Below are positions 55,530 through 64,000 of a stretch of DNA of 64,000 nt, in pieces. Source of the stretch: Nocardioides aurantiacus (GTDB lineage Bacteria > Actinomycetota > Actinomycetes > Propionibacteriales > Nocardioidaceae); assembly GCF_003752505.1 (NCBI RefSeq), contig NZ_RKHO01000001.1:248001-312000 (forward strand). Reading direction: 5' to 3'. Position numbers and translations under genes: made by a program. Every line of letters starts with the position of its first letter. The stretch's first letter is position 1. The notes beneath the pieces are model-generated. The model saw nothing but the letters and a program-made list of their open reading frames with translations. It did no database searches and had not been told where the DNA came from.

Positions 55530-56996
55530 GTGCAGCGTGAAGGGCCGGCCCGTGTCACCGCGGGACGACGGGTCCTCGCGCTGCAGGCCGAGCAGGTCCA
55601 GCGCCCGGCGGACGTGGTCGACCTCCACCACCCGCAGGCCGTCGAGCACCTTGCTCTGCCCGGCGCTGCGCGGGGTCTCGGCGGGCATGAAGGCCTGGCG
55701 GAACCCCATCCGGCCGGCCTCGGCCAGCCGGGCGCCGAGGTCGCGGACCCGTCGCAGCTCACCGGACAGGCCGAGCTCGCCGATGGCGACGATGTCGCGC
55801 CCCAGCGGGCGGCCGAGGTAGGCCGAGACGATCGCGAGGGCGATCGCCGCGTCGTTGCTCGGCTCGGTCAGGCGGGCGCCGCCGACGCTGGAGACGAAGA
55901 CGTCGTGGGCGTGCAGCCGGATGCCGGCGTGCTGCTGGAGCACGGCCAGGATCAGCGCCACCCGGGCGTGGTCGACACCGGAGCAGGTGCGGCGGGGGCG
56001 CTCGTTGGGGCTGTGGGTGACCAGCGCCTGCACCTCGCTGAGCAGCGGCCGGCGGCCCTCCATGCTGACCGCGACGCAGGTGCCGGGCACGGGGCCGTGG
56101 CGGGCGTCGAGGAACAGCCCGGTCGGGTCGGTGATCGCGACGATGCCGGTCGCGGACAGGTCGAAGCAGCCGACCTCGTCGACGGGGCCGTAGCGGTTCT
56201 TCACCGCCCGCACCATCCGCAGCCGGCTGGTGCGCTCGCCCTCGAACTGCAGCACGACGTCGACGAGGTGCTCCAGTACCCGGGGGCCGGCGATGCTGCC
56301 GTCCTTGGTGACGTGGCCGATGATCACCAGCGTGATGTTGCGCAGCTTGGCCATCCGGATCAGCGCGGCCGAGACCTCCTTGACCTGCGTCACGCCGCCC
56401 GGGACGCCGTCGACGTCGCCGGCGCTGATGGTCTGCACCGAGTCGATGACCAGCAGGGTCGGCTTGACCTCCTCGACGTGGCCGAGCACCGCACCGAGGT
56501 CGGTCTCGGCGGCGAGGTAGAGCTCGGGGAAGATGCCGCCGGTGCGGTCGGCCCGCATCCGCACCTGGGCCGCGGACTCCTCGCCGGTGACGTAGAGGAC
56601 GCGGTGGCGCAGCCGGGCGGTCTGCGCGGCCACCTCGAGCAGCAGCGTCGACTTGCCGACGCCGGGCTCGCCGGCGAGCAGGATGGCGGCGCCGGGCACC
56701 AGGCCCCCGCCGAGCACCCGGTCGAGCTCGGGCACGCCGCTGCTGCGGGCCTGGGAGTCCTCGATCGGCACCTCGCCGATGGGGCGGGCCGGGGCGGTCA
56801 CCGGGCCGGCCTGCACCCGGCTGCGCGGGGCGGAGCGCTCCACCACCGTGCCCCACGCCTGGCACTCGCCGCAGCGGCCCACCCACTTGCCGGTCTCCCA
56901 GCCGCAGTCGCTGCACTGGTAGGCCACCTTGGGGGCGCGGCCCGCGGCCTTGGAGGACGGCTTGGCGGGGGTCCGGTCGGAGCTGGAGAAGGCCAT
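55527..56996 (-). CDS. radA: DNA repair protein RadA
   Basis: Branch-migration ATPase for recombination intermediates, 489 aa. Zinc finger Cys28-x2-Cys-x10-Cys-x2-Cys45, Walker A GEPGVGKS (109-116), the RadA motif KNRYG at 266-270 (KNRFG is usual), and a Lon-protease-like C-terminal domain ending in a Ser/Gly-rich tail. ATG 56996 is preceded by TAGCGT at the leaderless distance. Confidence 0.95.
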   Translation of the reverse strand: MAFSSSDRTPAKPSSKAAGRAPKVAYQCSDCGWETGKWVGRCGECQAWGTVVERSAPRSRVQAGPVTAPARPIGEVPIEDSQARSSGVPELDRVLGGGLVPGAAILLAGEPGVGKSTLLLEVAAQTARLRHRVLYVTGEESAAQVRMRADRTGGIFPELYLAAETDLGAVLGHVEEVKPTLLVIDSVQTISAGDVDGVPGGVTQVKEVSAALIRMAKLRNITLVIIGHVTKDGSIAGPRVLEHLVDVVLQFEGERTSRLRMVRAVKNRYGPVDEVGCFDLSATGIVAITDPTGLFLDARHGPVPGTCVAVSMEGRRPLLSEVQALVTHSPNERPRRTCSGVDHARVALILAVLQQHAGIRLHAHDVFVSSVGGARLTEPSNDAAIALAIVSAYLGRPLGRDIVAIGELGLSGELRRVRDLGARLAEAGRMGFRQAFMPAETPRSAGQSKVLDGLRVVEVDHVRRALDLLGLQREDPSSRGDTGRPFTLH

Positions 56997-57002
56997 GGCG
57001 GC

Positions 57003-57008
57003 ACGCTA
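57003..57008 (-). promoter_or_regulatory. -10 hexamer TAGCGT for radA, leaderless
   Basis: Six nucleotides separate TAGCGT from the radA ATG on the minus strand. Confidence 0.5.
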
Positions 57009-57069
57009 GGCCACGGCACCGACAGTCCGCGGGAGCCACCGACGGGCTCGCTGCCGCAGGCGGGTGTCG

Positions 57070-57087
57070 TACGGTTGGATCGTTCCA
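57070..57087 (+). promoter_or_regulatory. -10 TACGGT abutting a LacI-type operator
   Basis: TACGGT (57070-57075) is directly followed by TGGATCGTTCCA (57076-57087), a near-perfect 12-bp palindrome with central CG as bound by many LacI-family proteins. The operator covers the expected transcription start of the regulator's own gene, which suggests autorepression. Confidence 0.55.
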
Positions 57088-57105
57088 GACCCGCCCAGGA
57101 GACCC

Positions 57106-58182
57106 ATGAGCCAGCCCATCGACCGGCGTCTGCCCCGCGCCGAGGTGCGCACGCGTCCCGCGGGCCCGCCGACGCTGGCCACGGTGGCCGACGAGGCGGG
57201 CGTGTCGCGCCAGACCGTCTCCAACGCGCTCAACAACCCCGACCTGCTGCGCCCCGAGACCCTCGAGCGGGTCCAGGAGGTCATCGAGCGGCTGGGGTAC
57301 TCGCCCAACCGCGCCGCCCGCCAGCTGCGCACCCGGTCCTCCCACCTCGTCGGGCTGCGCTTCGAGCCCGCGCAGGAGGGCACCAGCAACGCGCTGATGG
57401 ACCGCTTCCTGCACAGCCTGGTCGCCGCGGCCTCGCGCACCGGCCACCACGTGCTGCTCTTCTCCGGCGACCCCGACGACCCGCTCGACGGCTACGACGA
57501 CCTGCTGCGCTCCACCGCCGTCGACGCGTTCGTGGTCACCGACACCTACGCCGGCACCCCGCAGGCGGGCTTCCTGAAGGACCGCGACGCCCCGTTCGTC
57601 ACCTTCGGCCGCCCCTGGGAGGACCCCCACGCCGACCACGCGTGGGTCGACGTCGACGGGGCCGCCGGCGCCCGCGCCGCCACCCGCCACCTGCTCGAGC
57701 AGGGCCACCGGCGGATCGCCTGGCTCGGCTGGGAGCGCTCCTCGCGCATCGGCCAGGACCGCCGCAGCGGCTGGGAGGAGGCGCTGCGCGCCGAGGGGCT
57801 GGACCCCACCGGCCTCGGGGTCCGGGTCACTGACAACGTCGACGCCGCCCGGATGGCCACCCACCACGTGCTCGACGACCCGACCGTGACCGGGTTCGTG
57901 TGCGCCAGCGACACCCTCGGGCTCGGGGTGCTCCACGCCCTCGCCGAGCGCCGGCTCCAGCCCGGGGCCGACGTCGGCGTGGTCGGCTTCGACGACTCCG
58001 CCGCCGCGCAGGTCGCCTGGCCCGGTCTCACCTCCGTGCGCCAGCCGCTCGAGGACGTCGCCGTCGCGCTCGTCCACACGCTGCACGACGTGCTGGCGCA
58101 CCGGCCGGTCGCCGAGCAGGGCCGGATGCTCGAGCCCTCCCTCGTCGTACGCCGCTCCAGCCTGCGGGGCTGGACGCCGTAG
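57106..58182 (+). CDS. LacI-family transcriptional regulator
   Basis: 358 aa. The N-terminal helix-turn-helix PTLATVADEAGVSRQTVSNALNN with hinge YSPNRAARQLRTRSS is standard, and the effector domain is of the periplasmic-binding-protein type (VGLRFEPAQEG ... GFVCASDTLGLGVLHAL ... VGVVGFDDSAAAQVAWPGLTSVRQP). Such regulators usually answer sugars. No transporter or sugar enzyme lies next to it, so the target is unknown apart from likely self-control. ATG 57106 has CAGGAGA upstream. Confidence 0.9.
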   Translation: MSQPIDRRLPRAEVRTRPAGPPTLATVADEAGVSRQTVSNALNNPDLLRPETLERVQEVIERLGYSPNRAARQLRTRSSHLVGLRFEPAQEGTSNALMDRFLHSLVAAASRTGHHVLLFSGDPDDPLDGYDDLLRSTAVDAFVVTDTYAGTPQAGFLKDRDAPFVTFGRPWEDPHADHAWVDVDGAAGARAATRHLLEQGHRRIAWLGWERSSRIGQDRRSGWEEALRAEGLDPTGLGVRVTDNVDAARMATHHVLDDPTVTGFVCASDTLGLGVLHALAERRLQPGADVGVVGFDDSAAAQVAWPGLTSVRQPLEDVAVALVHTLHDVLAHRPVAEQGRMLEPSLVVRRSSLRGWTP

Positions 58183-58185
58183 CGC

Positions 58186-58890
58186 TCAGAAGCGCCGGCT
58201 CCACACGTTGACGGCGTAGTCGACGGTCGTGCCCTCGTGGCCGGCCAGCACCTCGTCGGCGACCTCGGGGGAGAGCTCGATGCGCACCACGGCCTCGAGG
58301 TCCTCCCGCGAGTCGAAGGTCCACGCCATGTCGACCGGGTGCCGCGTCCACCCCTGGGCGTGCCAGAAGTCCTCGACCGCGCGGGGGTCGACCATCGGGT
58401 AGCCCCGGCGGAACCACGCGCCGAAGGTCGACCGGGTGGCGTCGTTGTCGATCACGAACGCCCGTCCGCCGGGACGCACGACGCGGTCGAGCTCGCGCAG
58501 GCCAGGCTCGCAGCCGGGGCCGAAGAAGTAGGCCCAGCGGGCGTGGACGACGTCCACGGAGGCGGCCGCGAGCGGCAGGTCGGTGACCGAGCCGTGGAGC
58601 ACGGTGACGCCGGGCAGCCGGCGGGTGCGCCGTCGCGCCACGGCCACCAGCGCGGAGTGGGGCTCGATGCCGACGACCGAGCGGGCGGAGCCGGCGAGCA
58701 GGGGCAGGTGGTAGCCGGTGCCGCAGCCGACGTCGAGCACGTCGCGGCCGGCCCAGCCGCCGAGGCGCCGCATCGTCGCGACGAGCGCACCGGCCCGGTC
58801 GACGGCGCGGTTCTCGATCTCGTAGACGTCCGCGTGGTGCCAGATGTTCGGGCTCGGGATCGCCCCGGGAGCCAGGTCGGGCTCGGTCAC
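58186..58890 (-). CDS. class I SAM-dependent methyltransferase
   Basis: 234 aa. VLDVGCGTGYHLPLLA (motif I), VVGIEPHSALVAVA, VLHGSVTDLPLAAASVDVVHARWAYFFGPGCEPGLRELDRVVRPGG. An N-terminal segment PNIWHHADVYEIENRAVD precedes the core, a pattern I have seen in actinobacterial proteins of unknown substrate. GTG 58890. Convergent with the LacI gene, 3 bp apart, and 15 bp from the VOC gene upstream on the same strand. Confidence 0.75.
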   Translation of the reverse strand: MTEPDLAPGAIPSPNIWHHADVYEIENRAVDRAGALVATMRRLGGWAGRDVLDVGCGTGYHLPLLAGSARSVVGIEPHSALVAVARRRTRRLPGVTVLHGSVTDLPLAAASVDVVHARWAYFFGPGCEPGLRELDRVVRPGGRAFVIDNDATRSTFGAWFRRGYPMVDPRAVEDFWHAQGWTRHPVDMAWTFDSREDLEAVVRIELSPEVADEVLAGHEGTTVDYAVNVWSRRF

Positions 58891-58905
58891 CGGACGGCCG
58901 CGGAC

Positions 58906-59544
58906 CTAGAGGCGGACGAGGCCGTTCGGGGTCTGGAACTTGGCGGCGGTGATGCCGGGCGTGCCGTTGGGGGCGACCCACTCGACCTTCACGGCCTCCA
59001 GCGGCTGGTCGACGGACTGGCCGAGCCACTCCGAGACGCGCGCCGGGTCGCCGGCGATCTCCAGGCACTCCAGCGAGACCGCGCCCGAGGCGCCGCCGCT
59101 GGGGTGGTCGGCCGAGGCGATGTCCCACTCGATGAAGAAGGGCAGCTGCGGGTCGGCCTGCAGGCCCTTGACGCCCAGCTGCTTCCAGAGCAGCTCGGTG
59201 CCGTCGGGCCGGTGCCGGTTGCCCTTGACGGCCTCGCGGCCCAGGCGCTGCTCGTGGGGCGCGATGTCGTCGACCGCGACGACCCAGCCGAGCCACCCGC
59301 CGCCGAGCTCGGAGCGCGCCCGGACGGCCTGGCCGAACGGAGCCTTGTCCGAGGCGGGGTGGTCCAGGACCTCGACGACCTCGAGGTAGGTGTCCTGGGT
59401 CAGGGGCAGGATCGCGTTGCGGGTGCCGAATCGGGGGTGGATGCCACCGGAGCGGAACTCCTCGCCCAACAGCTCCCCGAGGCGTTCGGTGGTGCCCGTG
59501 AGTCCACCCGGGCCGGCTGCGAAGACGATGTGGTCGAGACGCAT
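58906..59544 (-). CDS. VOC/glyoxalase-like domain protein
   Basis: 212 aa, begins MRLDHIVFAAGPGGLTGTTERLGELLG, the opening strand of the Glyoxalase_3-like family, and has FGTRNAILPLTQDTYLEVVEVLDHP. A metal site is plausible (His5, Glu56/Glu59), but the reaction is not known. Co-directional with the methyltransferase. Two hairpins lie in the spacer upstream. Confidence 0.7.
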   Translation of the reverse strand: MRLDHIVFAAGPGGLTGTTERLGELLGEEFRSGGIHPRFGTRNAILPLTQDTYLEVVEVLDHPASDKAPFGQAVRARSELGGGWLGWVVAVDDIAPHEQRLGREAVKGNRHRPDGTELLWKQLGVKGLQADPQLPFFIEWDIASADHPSGGASGAVSLECLEIAGDPARVSEWLGQSVDQPLEAVKVEWVAPNGTPGITAAKFQTPNGLVRL

Positions 59545-59610
59545 GCCTGATTCTGACCCGGGTAACGAAACGCGACGACACCGGGGGTCTCGGTGTCCTG
59601 CCCCTCGTCC

Positions 59611-59636
59611 CGGCCTGGCGGGAGCCCGCCAGGCCG
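59611..59636 (-). terminator. 12-bp perfect hairpin, terminator of the Cys-rich gene
   Basis: CGGCCTGGCGGG and its exact complement flank a 2-nt spacer, 33 bp beyond the stop of the gene encoded at 59669-60436. A second, weaker hairpin (GACACCG / CGGTGTC) lies at 59577-59597. Confidence 0.7.
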
Positions 59637-59668
59637 CGGTGGCGCGGTCCGACCGGTGGCCGGAGCCG

Positions 59669-60436
59669 TCAGTGACGCGGGTCGGCGGGGTGCAGCGCGA
59701 GCGCCGAGCGGGAGCGCAGGTGGCGCTCGCAGGCGGCCGCCAGCACGTCGTACGCCGGCTGCCCCATCAGCGTGACCAGCTCGACCGCGTTGGAGAGGTA
59801 GACCGGCTCGGCGCCGACGTGCGCCTCGGTGTTGCCCGAGCAGTACCAGTCGAGGTCGTGGCCCCCGGCGCCCCAGCCGCGGCGGTCGTACTCCTCGATG
59901 CCGACCTCGAGGTAGGTGGTGCCGTCCGGCCGCTCGACGTCGCGGTAGGTGCGCCGGATCGGCAGCTGCCAGCACACGTCGGGCTTGGTCTCCACGAAGT
60001 GCACGTCACGGTCCAGCGCGAGCCCGTGGAGCGCGCAGCCGTAGCCGGCGGCCGACCCGCGCGGGTTGTGGAAGATGCAGGCGCCGTCGACGACGCGGGT
60101 CTTGCGCGCCCCGTCGGCGTCGGTCTCGACCCAGCCCTTGCGAGTCAGCCGGCCGCGCCCGTCCAGCGCCTGGTCACGGTGGTGCCAGTGCGCGTCGTCG
60201 AGCCGGTCGACCCAGACCTTGACGCGGTCCTCGTCGTCGCGGTCGGAGAAGTGCGCACCGAGCGTGCAGCAGCCGGAGTCGGGCGCGGTGTCGTAGATGC
60301 CCTGGCAGCCCTCGCCGAAGATGCAGGTCCAGCCCGACGTGAGCCAGGTGAGGTCGCAGCGGAACACCTGGTCGGGGTCGGCGGGGTCCTCGAACTCGAT
60401 CCAGGCACGGGGGAAGACCAGGTCGACCTCGGGCAC
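59669..60436 (-). CDS. conserved Cys-rich protein of unknown function
   Basis: 255 aa, cytosolic by appearance. Ten or so cysteines, most in clusters: CDLTW (27), [11 protein letters not shown] (38, 44), GCCTLGAHF (56-57), ACIFHNP (120), GCALH (134), VCWQLPIRR (155), WYCSG (199). The spacing suggests an Fe-S or zinc cluster, as in YkgJ/DUF3109-like proteins, but I do not assign a family firmly. It is divergent from the ppx gene with two back-to-back leaderless promoters. GTG 60436. Confidence 0.6.
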   Translation of the reverse strand: MPEVDLVFPRAWIEFEDPADPDQVFRCDLTWLTSGWTCIFGEGCQGIYDTAPDSGCCTLGAHFSDRDDEDRVKVWVDRLDDAHWHHRDQALDGRGRLTRKGWVETDADGARKTRVVDGACIFHNPRGSAAGYGCALHGLALDRDVHFVETKPDVCWQLPIRRTYRDVERPDGTTYLEVGIEEYDRRGWGAGGHDLDWYCSGNTEAHVGAEPVYLSNAVELVTLMGQPAYDVLAAACERHLRSRSALALHPADPRH

Positions 60437-60442
60437 CGGGTC

Positions 60443-60448
60443 AGCCTA
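60443..60448 (-). promoter_or_regulatory. -10 hexamer TAGGCT, leaderless, minus strand
   Basis: TAGGCT followed by 6 nt and GTG 60436. Confidence 0.5.
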
Positions 60449-60490
60449 GGCCAGCCCGGGTGACCCGCCGCCGGCGCGCCGCGCCCCCGG

Positions 60491-60496
60491 TAGCCT
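60491..60496 (+). promoter_or_regulatory. -10 hexamer TAGCCT for ppx, leaderless
   Basis: TAGCCT followed by 6 nt and ATG 60503; pairs with the divergent promoter 43 bp away. Confidence 0.5.
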
Positions 60497-60502
60497 CGGG
60501 GC

Positions 60503-61438
60503 ATGCGCCTCGGTGTGCTCGACATCGGCTCCAACACGGGGCACCTCCTCGTGGTCGACGCCTACCGCGGGGCGGCGCCGCTCCCGGCCTCCTCGGCCAA
60601 GGAGCCGCTGCGCCTGGCCGAGCACCTCGCCGACGACGGCACCATCACCACCGCCGGCGTCGACGCGCTGACCGCGTTCGTGGGTCGCGCGCTCGAGCTG
60701 GCCGAGGACAAGGGCTGCCAGCAGGTCTTCTCCTTCGCCACCTCCGCCATCCGCGAGGCCGGCAACGGCGAGGAGGTGCTCGCCCACGTGCAGGAGCGCA
60801 CCGGCCTCGAGGTCGTGGTGCTGCCCGGCGAGGACGAGGCCCGGCTGACGTTCCTCGCCGTGCGCCGGTGGTTCGGCTGGTCCTCGGGCCGGCTCGCCGT
60901 CTTCGACATCGGCGGCGGCTCGCTCGAGGTCGCCGGCGGCGACAGCGAGGTGCCCGACGTCGCCTGGAGCCTGCCGCTCGGAGCCGGGCGGCTCGCCCGG
61001 CGGCACTTCGCGTCGGGCCGGCCCGACGAGGCCGCGCTGCGACAGCTGCGCCGCCGGATCCGGGCCCAGGTCGCCGAGGACGCCGGCTCGCTGCTGCGCG
61101 GCGGCGCGCCCGACCACGCGGTCGCGACGTCGAAGACCTTCCGCTCGCTGGCCCGCATCTGCGGCGCGGCGCCGTCCAGCGAGGGCCTGTTCGTACGCCG
61201 GGTCCTGCCGGCCGACGAGCTGCGCGACTGGGTCCCGAAGCTGATCGCGATGGACGTCCAGGAGACCGCCGAGCTGCCGGGCGTCTCGGCGAGCCGGGCC
61301 CACCAGGTGGTGGCGGGGGCGCTGGTCGCCGAGGCCGTGATGGACGTCTTCGACCTGCGCGAGCTGGAGATCTGCCCCTGGGCGCTGCGCGAGGGCGTCA
61401 TCCTCGACCGGCTGGACACGCTCGGCTCGGCGGGCTGA
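60503..61438 (+). CDS. ppx: Ppx/GppA family phosphatase (exopolyphosphatase-like)
   Basis: 311 aa, the short two-domain form. ASKHA signatures are [15 protein letters not shown] at the N-terminus and [13 protein letters not shown] (second phosphate loop), with [14 protein letters not shown] and [11 protein letters not shown] between. It removes phosphate from polyphosphate or from pppGpp; mycobacterial Ppx1 of similar length is a polyphosphatase. The next gene starts 6 bp downstream and encodes a TIM-barrel isomerase; I believe the same pair occurs in mycobacteria. Confidence 0.85.
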   Translation: MRLGVLDIGSNTGHLLVVDAYRGAAPLPASSAKEPLRLAEHLADDGTITTAGVDALTAFVGRALELAEDKGCQQVFSFATSAIREAGNGEEVLAHVQERTGLEVVVLPGEDEARLTFLAVRRWFGWSSGRLAVFDIGGGSLEVAGGDSEVPDVAWSLPLGAGRLARRHFASGRPDEAALRQLRRRIRAQVAEDAGSLLRGGAPDHAVATSKTFRSLARICGAAPSSEGLFVRRVLPADELRDWVPKLIAMDVQETAELPGVSASRAHQVVAGALVAEAVMDVFDLRELEICPWALREGVILDRLDTLGSAG

Positions 61439-61444
61439 GCGCGC

Positions 61445-62248
61445 GTGCCCCTCTTCGGTCTCTCCACCGCCTCGGTCTACCCCGAGCCCACGGCGCACGC
61501 CTTCGACTACGCCGAGCGGCTCGGCTACGACGCCGTCGAGGTGATGGTCAGCATCGACGTCGTCAGCCAGGAGACCGACCGGATCCTGGCGCTGCGCGAC
61601 CAGCACGGCGTCCCCGTCTGCGCGGTGCACGCGCCCTGCCTGCTCATCACCCAGCGGGTCTGGGGCACCGACCCGTGGGTCAAGCTCGAGCGCAGCGCGG
61701 AGATGGCCGCGGCGCTGGACGCCGACGTCGTGGTCGTCCACCCGCCGTTCCGCTGGCAGCGCGACTACGCGGCCGGGTTCGTGGCGGGGATCGCCGAGCT
61801 GGAGCGGCGTACGGGCATCGCCTTCGCGGTCGAGAACATGTATCCCTGGCGGGCCACCTCCAAGCGCGAGCTCAAGGTCTACCAACCCGGCTGGGACCCC
61901 TCGGAGGAGTCCTATGCGAACACCACGCTCGACCTCTCCCACGCGGCGACGGCGCAGTCCGACCCGCTGGCGATGGCGCAGCGGCTCGGCGACCGGCTGC
62001 GGCACGTGCACATGACCGACGGGAGCGGGTCGCCCAAGGACGAGCACCTCGTGCCCGGCCGCGGGGCGATGCCGACCGGTCCGCTGCTGGAGCACCTCGC
62101 CGGGCGCGGGTTCGAGGGCCACGTCGTGGCCGAGATCAACACCCGCAGGGCCGACGACCCCGAGGAGCGCGAGTCCGACCTGCTCGAGACGCTCGCCTAC
62201 ACCCGGCTGCACTTCGCGGCGCCCGACGCCGCACCACGCCGTGACTAG
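61445..62248 (+). CDS. sugar phosphate isomerase/epimerase-like TIM-barrel protein
   Basis: 267 aa, AP-endonuclease-2/xylose-isomerase-like fold: [60 protein letters not shown] (metal Glu), LDLSHAAT and LRHVHMTDG with [11 protein letters not shown] supply the metal ligands. The reaction is unknown. GTG 61445, co-transcribed with ppx. Its TAG stop forms part of the -10 of the kinase gene. Confidence 0.75.
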   Translation: MPLFGLSTASVYPEPTAHAFDYAERLGYDAVEVMVSIDVVSQETDRILALRDQHGVPVCAVHAPCLLITQRVWGTDPWVKLERSAEMAAALDADVVVVHPPFRWQRDYAAGFVAGIAELERRTGIAFAVENMYPWRATSKRELKVYQPGWDPSEESYANTTLDLSHAATAQSDPLAMAQRLGDRLRHVHMTDGSGSPKDEHLVPGRGAMPTGPLLEHLAGRGFEGHVVAEINTRRADDPEERESDLLETLAYTRLHFAAPDAAPRRD

Positions 62249-62251
62249 GGT
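62246..62251 (+). promoter_or_regulatory. -10 hexamer TAGGGT for the dihydroxyacetone kinase gene, contains the upstream stop
   Basis: The TAG stop of the isomerase gene is the first half of TAGGGT; 6 nt separate it from ATG 62258. Confidence 0.5.
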
Positions 62252-62257
62252 CACCCC

Positions 62258-63964
62258 ATGAAGAAGCTGATCAACGAGGTCGGGGACGTCGTCCCGGAGA
62301 TGCTCGAGGGCCTGGTCGCCGCGAACCCCGGACTGGTGCTGCTCGACGGCCAGACCGTGGTGGTCCGGCGCGACCACGCGGACCTCGCCCGCGACGGCGT
62401 CGTGGCGATCGTGTCCGGCGGCGGGGCCGGCCACGAGCCCGCGCACGGCGGGTACGTCGGCCCGGGGATGCTCACCGGTGCCGTGGTCGGCGACGTGTTC
62501 ACCTCGCCCTCCACCGACGCCGTGCTCGCCACGCTGCGCACCGTGGGTTCCGGGCCGGGCGCGCTGCTCGTGGTGAAGAACTACACCGGCGACCGGCTCA
62601 ACTTCGGCCTCGCCGCCGAGATCGCCCGCACCGAGGGCCTCGACGTCGAGATGGTCGTGGTCGGCGACGACGTGGCCCTCGCGGCGGAGGGCGACCACGC
62701 CGGTCGGCGTGGCATCGCCGGCACCGTGCTGGTCCACAAGGCCGCCGGGGCCGCGGCGGCCCGCGGCGACGACCTCGCCGGCGTCCGCGACGTGGCGCAG
62801 CGGGTCGCCGAGGGCGTCCGCTCGATGGGCGTCGCGCTCGGCGCCTGCACCGTGCCCGCCGTCGGTCGGCCGGGCTTCGAGCTGGACGAGGACGAGGTGG
62901 AGTGGGGCCTGGGCATCCACGGCGAGGCCGGCGTCGAGCGGGGTGCGCTGGTGGGCGCCGACGCCGTCGCCGAGCGGCTGGTGGGGGCGGTGGCCGACGA
63001 CGCCGACCTGGCCGACGGCGACCGCGTCGTGCTGCTGGTCAACGACCTCGGCACCACCCCGCCCAGCGAGCTCGACGTCGTGGCCCGTGGCGCGGTGCGC
63101 GTGCTGCGCGGGCGCGGCGTACGCGTGGAGCGGCTGTGGGTCGGGGCCTTCCTCACCGCCCTGGACATGCCCGGCTGCTCGGTCTCGGTGCTGCCCGTCG
63201 ACGACGACCTGCTCGCGCTGCTCGACGCGCCGTCGGAGACCTCCGCCTGGCCGGCCGCCCACCGCGGCCGCGTGACCGCGGAGGGCGAGGAGCGGCTGCC
63301 GGCCCCGGAGGACGCCGCCGCGGCGGCCGACCCGGTCCCGGGAGGCGCCCCGGACGGGCCCGTGCGCCGTGCGCTGGAGGCGGCCTGCGCCGCGCTGCGC
63401 GAGGCCGAGCCCGAGCTGACCCGGATGGACGGCGAGGTCGGCGACGGCGACCTCGGCACGGGCCTGGCCCGCGGCGCGACCGCGGTGGAGCAGGAGCTCG
63501 ACGGCTACGCGGGCGACGCGGCGGGCACGCTGCGCGGTGCCTCGGCGACGCTCCGGCGGGCGATCGGCGGCACCTCGGGACCGCTCTACGCCATCCTGCT
63601 GCTGCGCGCGGCCGCCGAGCTCGACGAGCGCGGCGAGGACCCCCGGTCCTGGGCCCACGCGCTGCGCGCCGGCGCGGACGGCATCCGTGAGGTGGGCGGC
63701 GCCGAGGTGGGCGACCGCACCATGCTCGACGCCCTGGTGCCACTCGCCGACACCCTGGCCGCCGCCCTCGACGAGGGCGCCGACCCGGGCGAGGCGCTGG
63801 CCCGTGCGGTCGAGGCCGCCCGCGAGGGCACCGCCGGCACGGCCGACCGGGTCGCCCGGGTCGGTCGCTCGAGCTATCTCGGCGAGCGCGTCCGTGGCAC
63901 GCCCGACCCGGGCGCCCACGCCGTCGTGGTCTGGGCCGAGGCGGTGCAGCGCACCCTGGCCTGA
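62258..63964 (+). CDS. dihydroxyacetone kinase, DhaK-DhaL fusion
   Basis: 568-aa ATP-dependent kinase. Residues 1-330 are the DhaK domain (VAIVSGGGAGHEPAHGGYVGPGMLTGAVVGDVFTSPS, with the substrate-binding His in GLGIHGEAGVE). After an Ala/Pro linker, residues ~370-568 are DhaL with the Mg-ATP motif MDGEVGDGDLGTGLARG. The one-chain form uses ATP rather than the PTS. It phosphorylates dihydroxyacetone, or in some actinobacteria a related triose or erythrulose. A hairpin closes the unit at the window end. Confidence 0.88.
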   Translation: MKKLINEVGDVVPEMLEGLVAANPGLVLLDGQTVVVRRDHADLARDGVVAIVSGGGAGHEPAHGGYVGPGMLTGAVVGDVFTSPSTDAVLATLRTVGSGPGALLVVKNYTGDRLNFGLAAEIARTEGLDVEMVVVGDDVALAAEGDHAGRRGIAGTVLVHKAAGAAAARGDDLAGVRDVAQRVAEGVRSMGVALGACTVPAVGRPGFELDEDEVEWGLGIHGEAGVERGALVGADAVAERLVGAVADDADLADGDRVVLLVNDLGTTPPSELDVVARGAVRVLRGRGVRVERLWVGAFLTALDMPGCSVSVLPVDDDLLALLDAPSETSAWPAAHRGRVTAEGEERLPAPEDAAAAADPVPGGAPDGPVRRALEAACAALREAEPELTRMDGEVGDGDLGTGLARGATAVEQELDGYAGDAAGTLRGASATLRRAIGGTSGPLYAILLLRAAAELDERGEDPRSWAHALRAGADGIREVGGAEVGDRTMLDALVPLADTLAAALDEGADPGEALARAVEAAREGTAGTADRVARVGRSSYLGERVRGTPDPGAHAVVVWAEAVQRTLA

Positions 63965-63997
63965 CCGACCGACCGACCGGTCGGCGGCCGGGTCAGG
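63960..63997 (+). terminator. hairpin after the dihydroxyacetone kinase gene
   Basis: CCTGACC (overlapping the TGA stop) pairs with GGTCAGG, and inside it CCGACCGGTCGG is a perfect 12-bp palindrome within a GACC tandem run. Confidence 0.6.
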
Positions 63998-64000
63998 TCC

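Noticed and set aside
60446-63919. Long minus-strand open frame opposite ppx, isomerase and kinase genes
   Set aside because: Composition is that of an antisense shadow; the plus-strand genes have clear catalytic motifs and promoters.

Overview
The window is a GC-rich chromosomal segment from an actinobacterium. Codons nearly always end in G or C, and GTG starts and ATGA/GTGA overlaps between genes are common. The gene order ppa - dacB - Zn-protease - tilS - hpt - ftsH - folE - folP - folB - folK - DUF3180 - DUF2520 - panC - panD - coaX - lysS - lsr2 - clpC - mutY - disA - radA parallels the M. tuberculosis Rv3628-Rv3585 block. The rest of the gene content (AbiEi/DUF559 gene, polyol-phosphate wall-polymer genes, many TANNNT leaderless starts) suggests a Nocardioides-like member of the Propionibacteriales. 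The species cannot be settled from sequence alone.

Layout. 1-3624 is a thiamine-type ABC importer (thiB partial, thiP, thiQ). 3635-9164 holds a PAP2 membrane enzyme, a secreted NlpC/P60 cell-wall hydrolase, an acyl-CoA oxidase-like flavoprotein and a methyltransferase. 9178-21360 is the conserved housekeeping block (pyrophosphatase, DD-carboxypeptidase, metalloprotease, TilS, Hpt, FtsH, folate synthesis). It is interrupted between tilS and hpt by a DUF559 gene lying inside 60-bp inverted repeats and by a luciferase-like oxidoreductase. 21378-28380 carries a coiled-coil membrane protein and an osmoprotectant/quaternary-amine ABC transporter locus. That locus has two substrate-binding lipoproteins, one of them circularly permuted, and a divergent ammonia-lyase homologue that has lost its MIO cofactor motif. 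28424-42040 is an accessory cell-surface polymer locus (GT2/TagF-like, pyruvyltransferase-GT8, TagE-like, acyltransferase, TylF-like methyltransferase, secreted EEP-fold protein). 42248-45276 is pantothenate/CoA synthesis. 45371-58182 has DUF808, lysS, lsr2, a flavin reductase, DUF2071, clpC with a ClgR box, mutY, disA, radA and a LacI regulator. 58186-63964 has a methyltransferase, a glyoxalase-like protein, a Cys-rich protein, a Ppx/GppA phosphatase, a TIM-barrel isomerase and a DhaK-DhaL kinase.

The strongest candidates for something new are: (i) the trimethylammonium transporter plus MIO-less lyase locus at 22093-28380, which I read as a possible ergothioneine/hercynine uptake and trimethylamine-elimination system, including a naturally permuted binding protein; and (ii) the nuclease-like DUF559 gene bracketed by inverted palindromic repeats (13354-14554), arranged like a REP/RAYT unit but with a different nuclease fold. 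Promoters show a consistent picture: at least twelve genes have a TANNNT hexamer ending 6-7 nt before the start codon and are probably leaderless. No tRNA, rRNA, CRISPR array, transposase or phage gene was seen.
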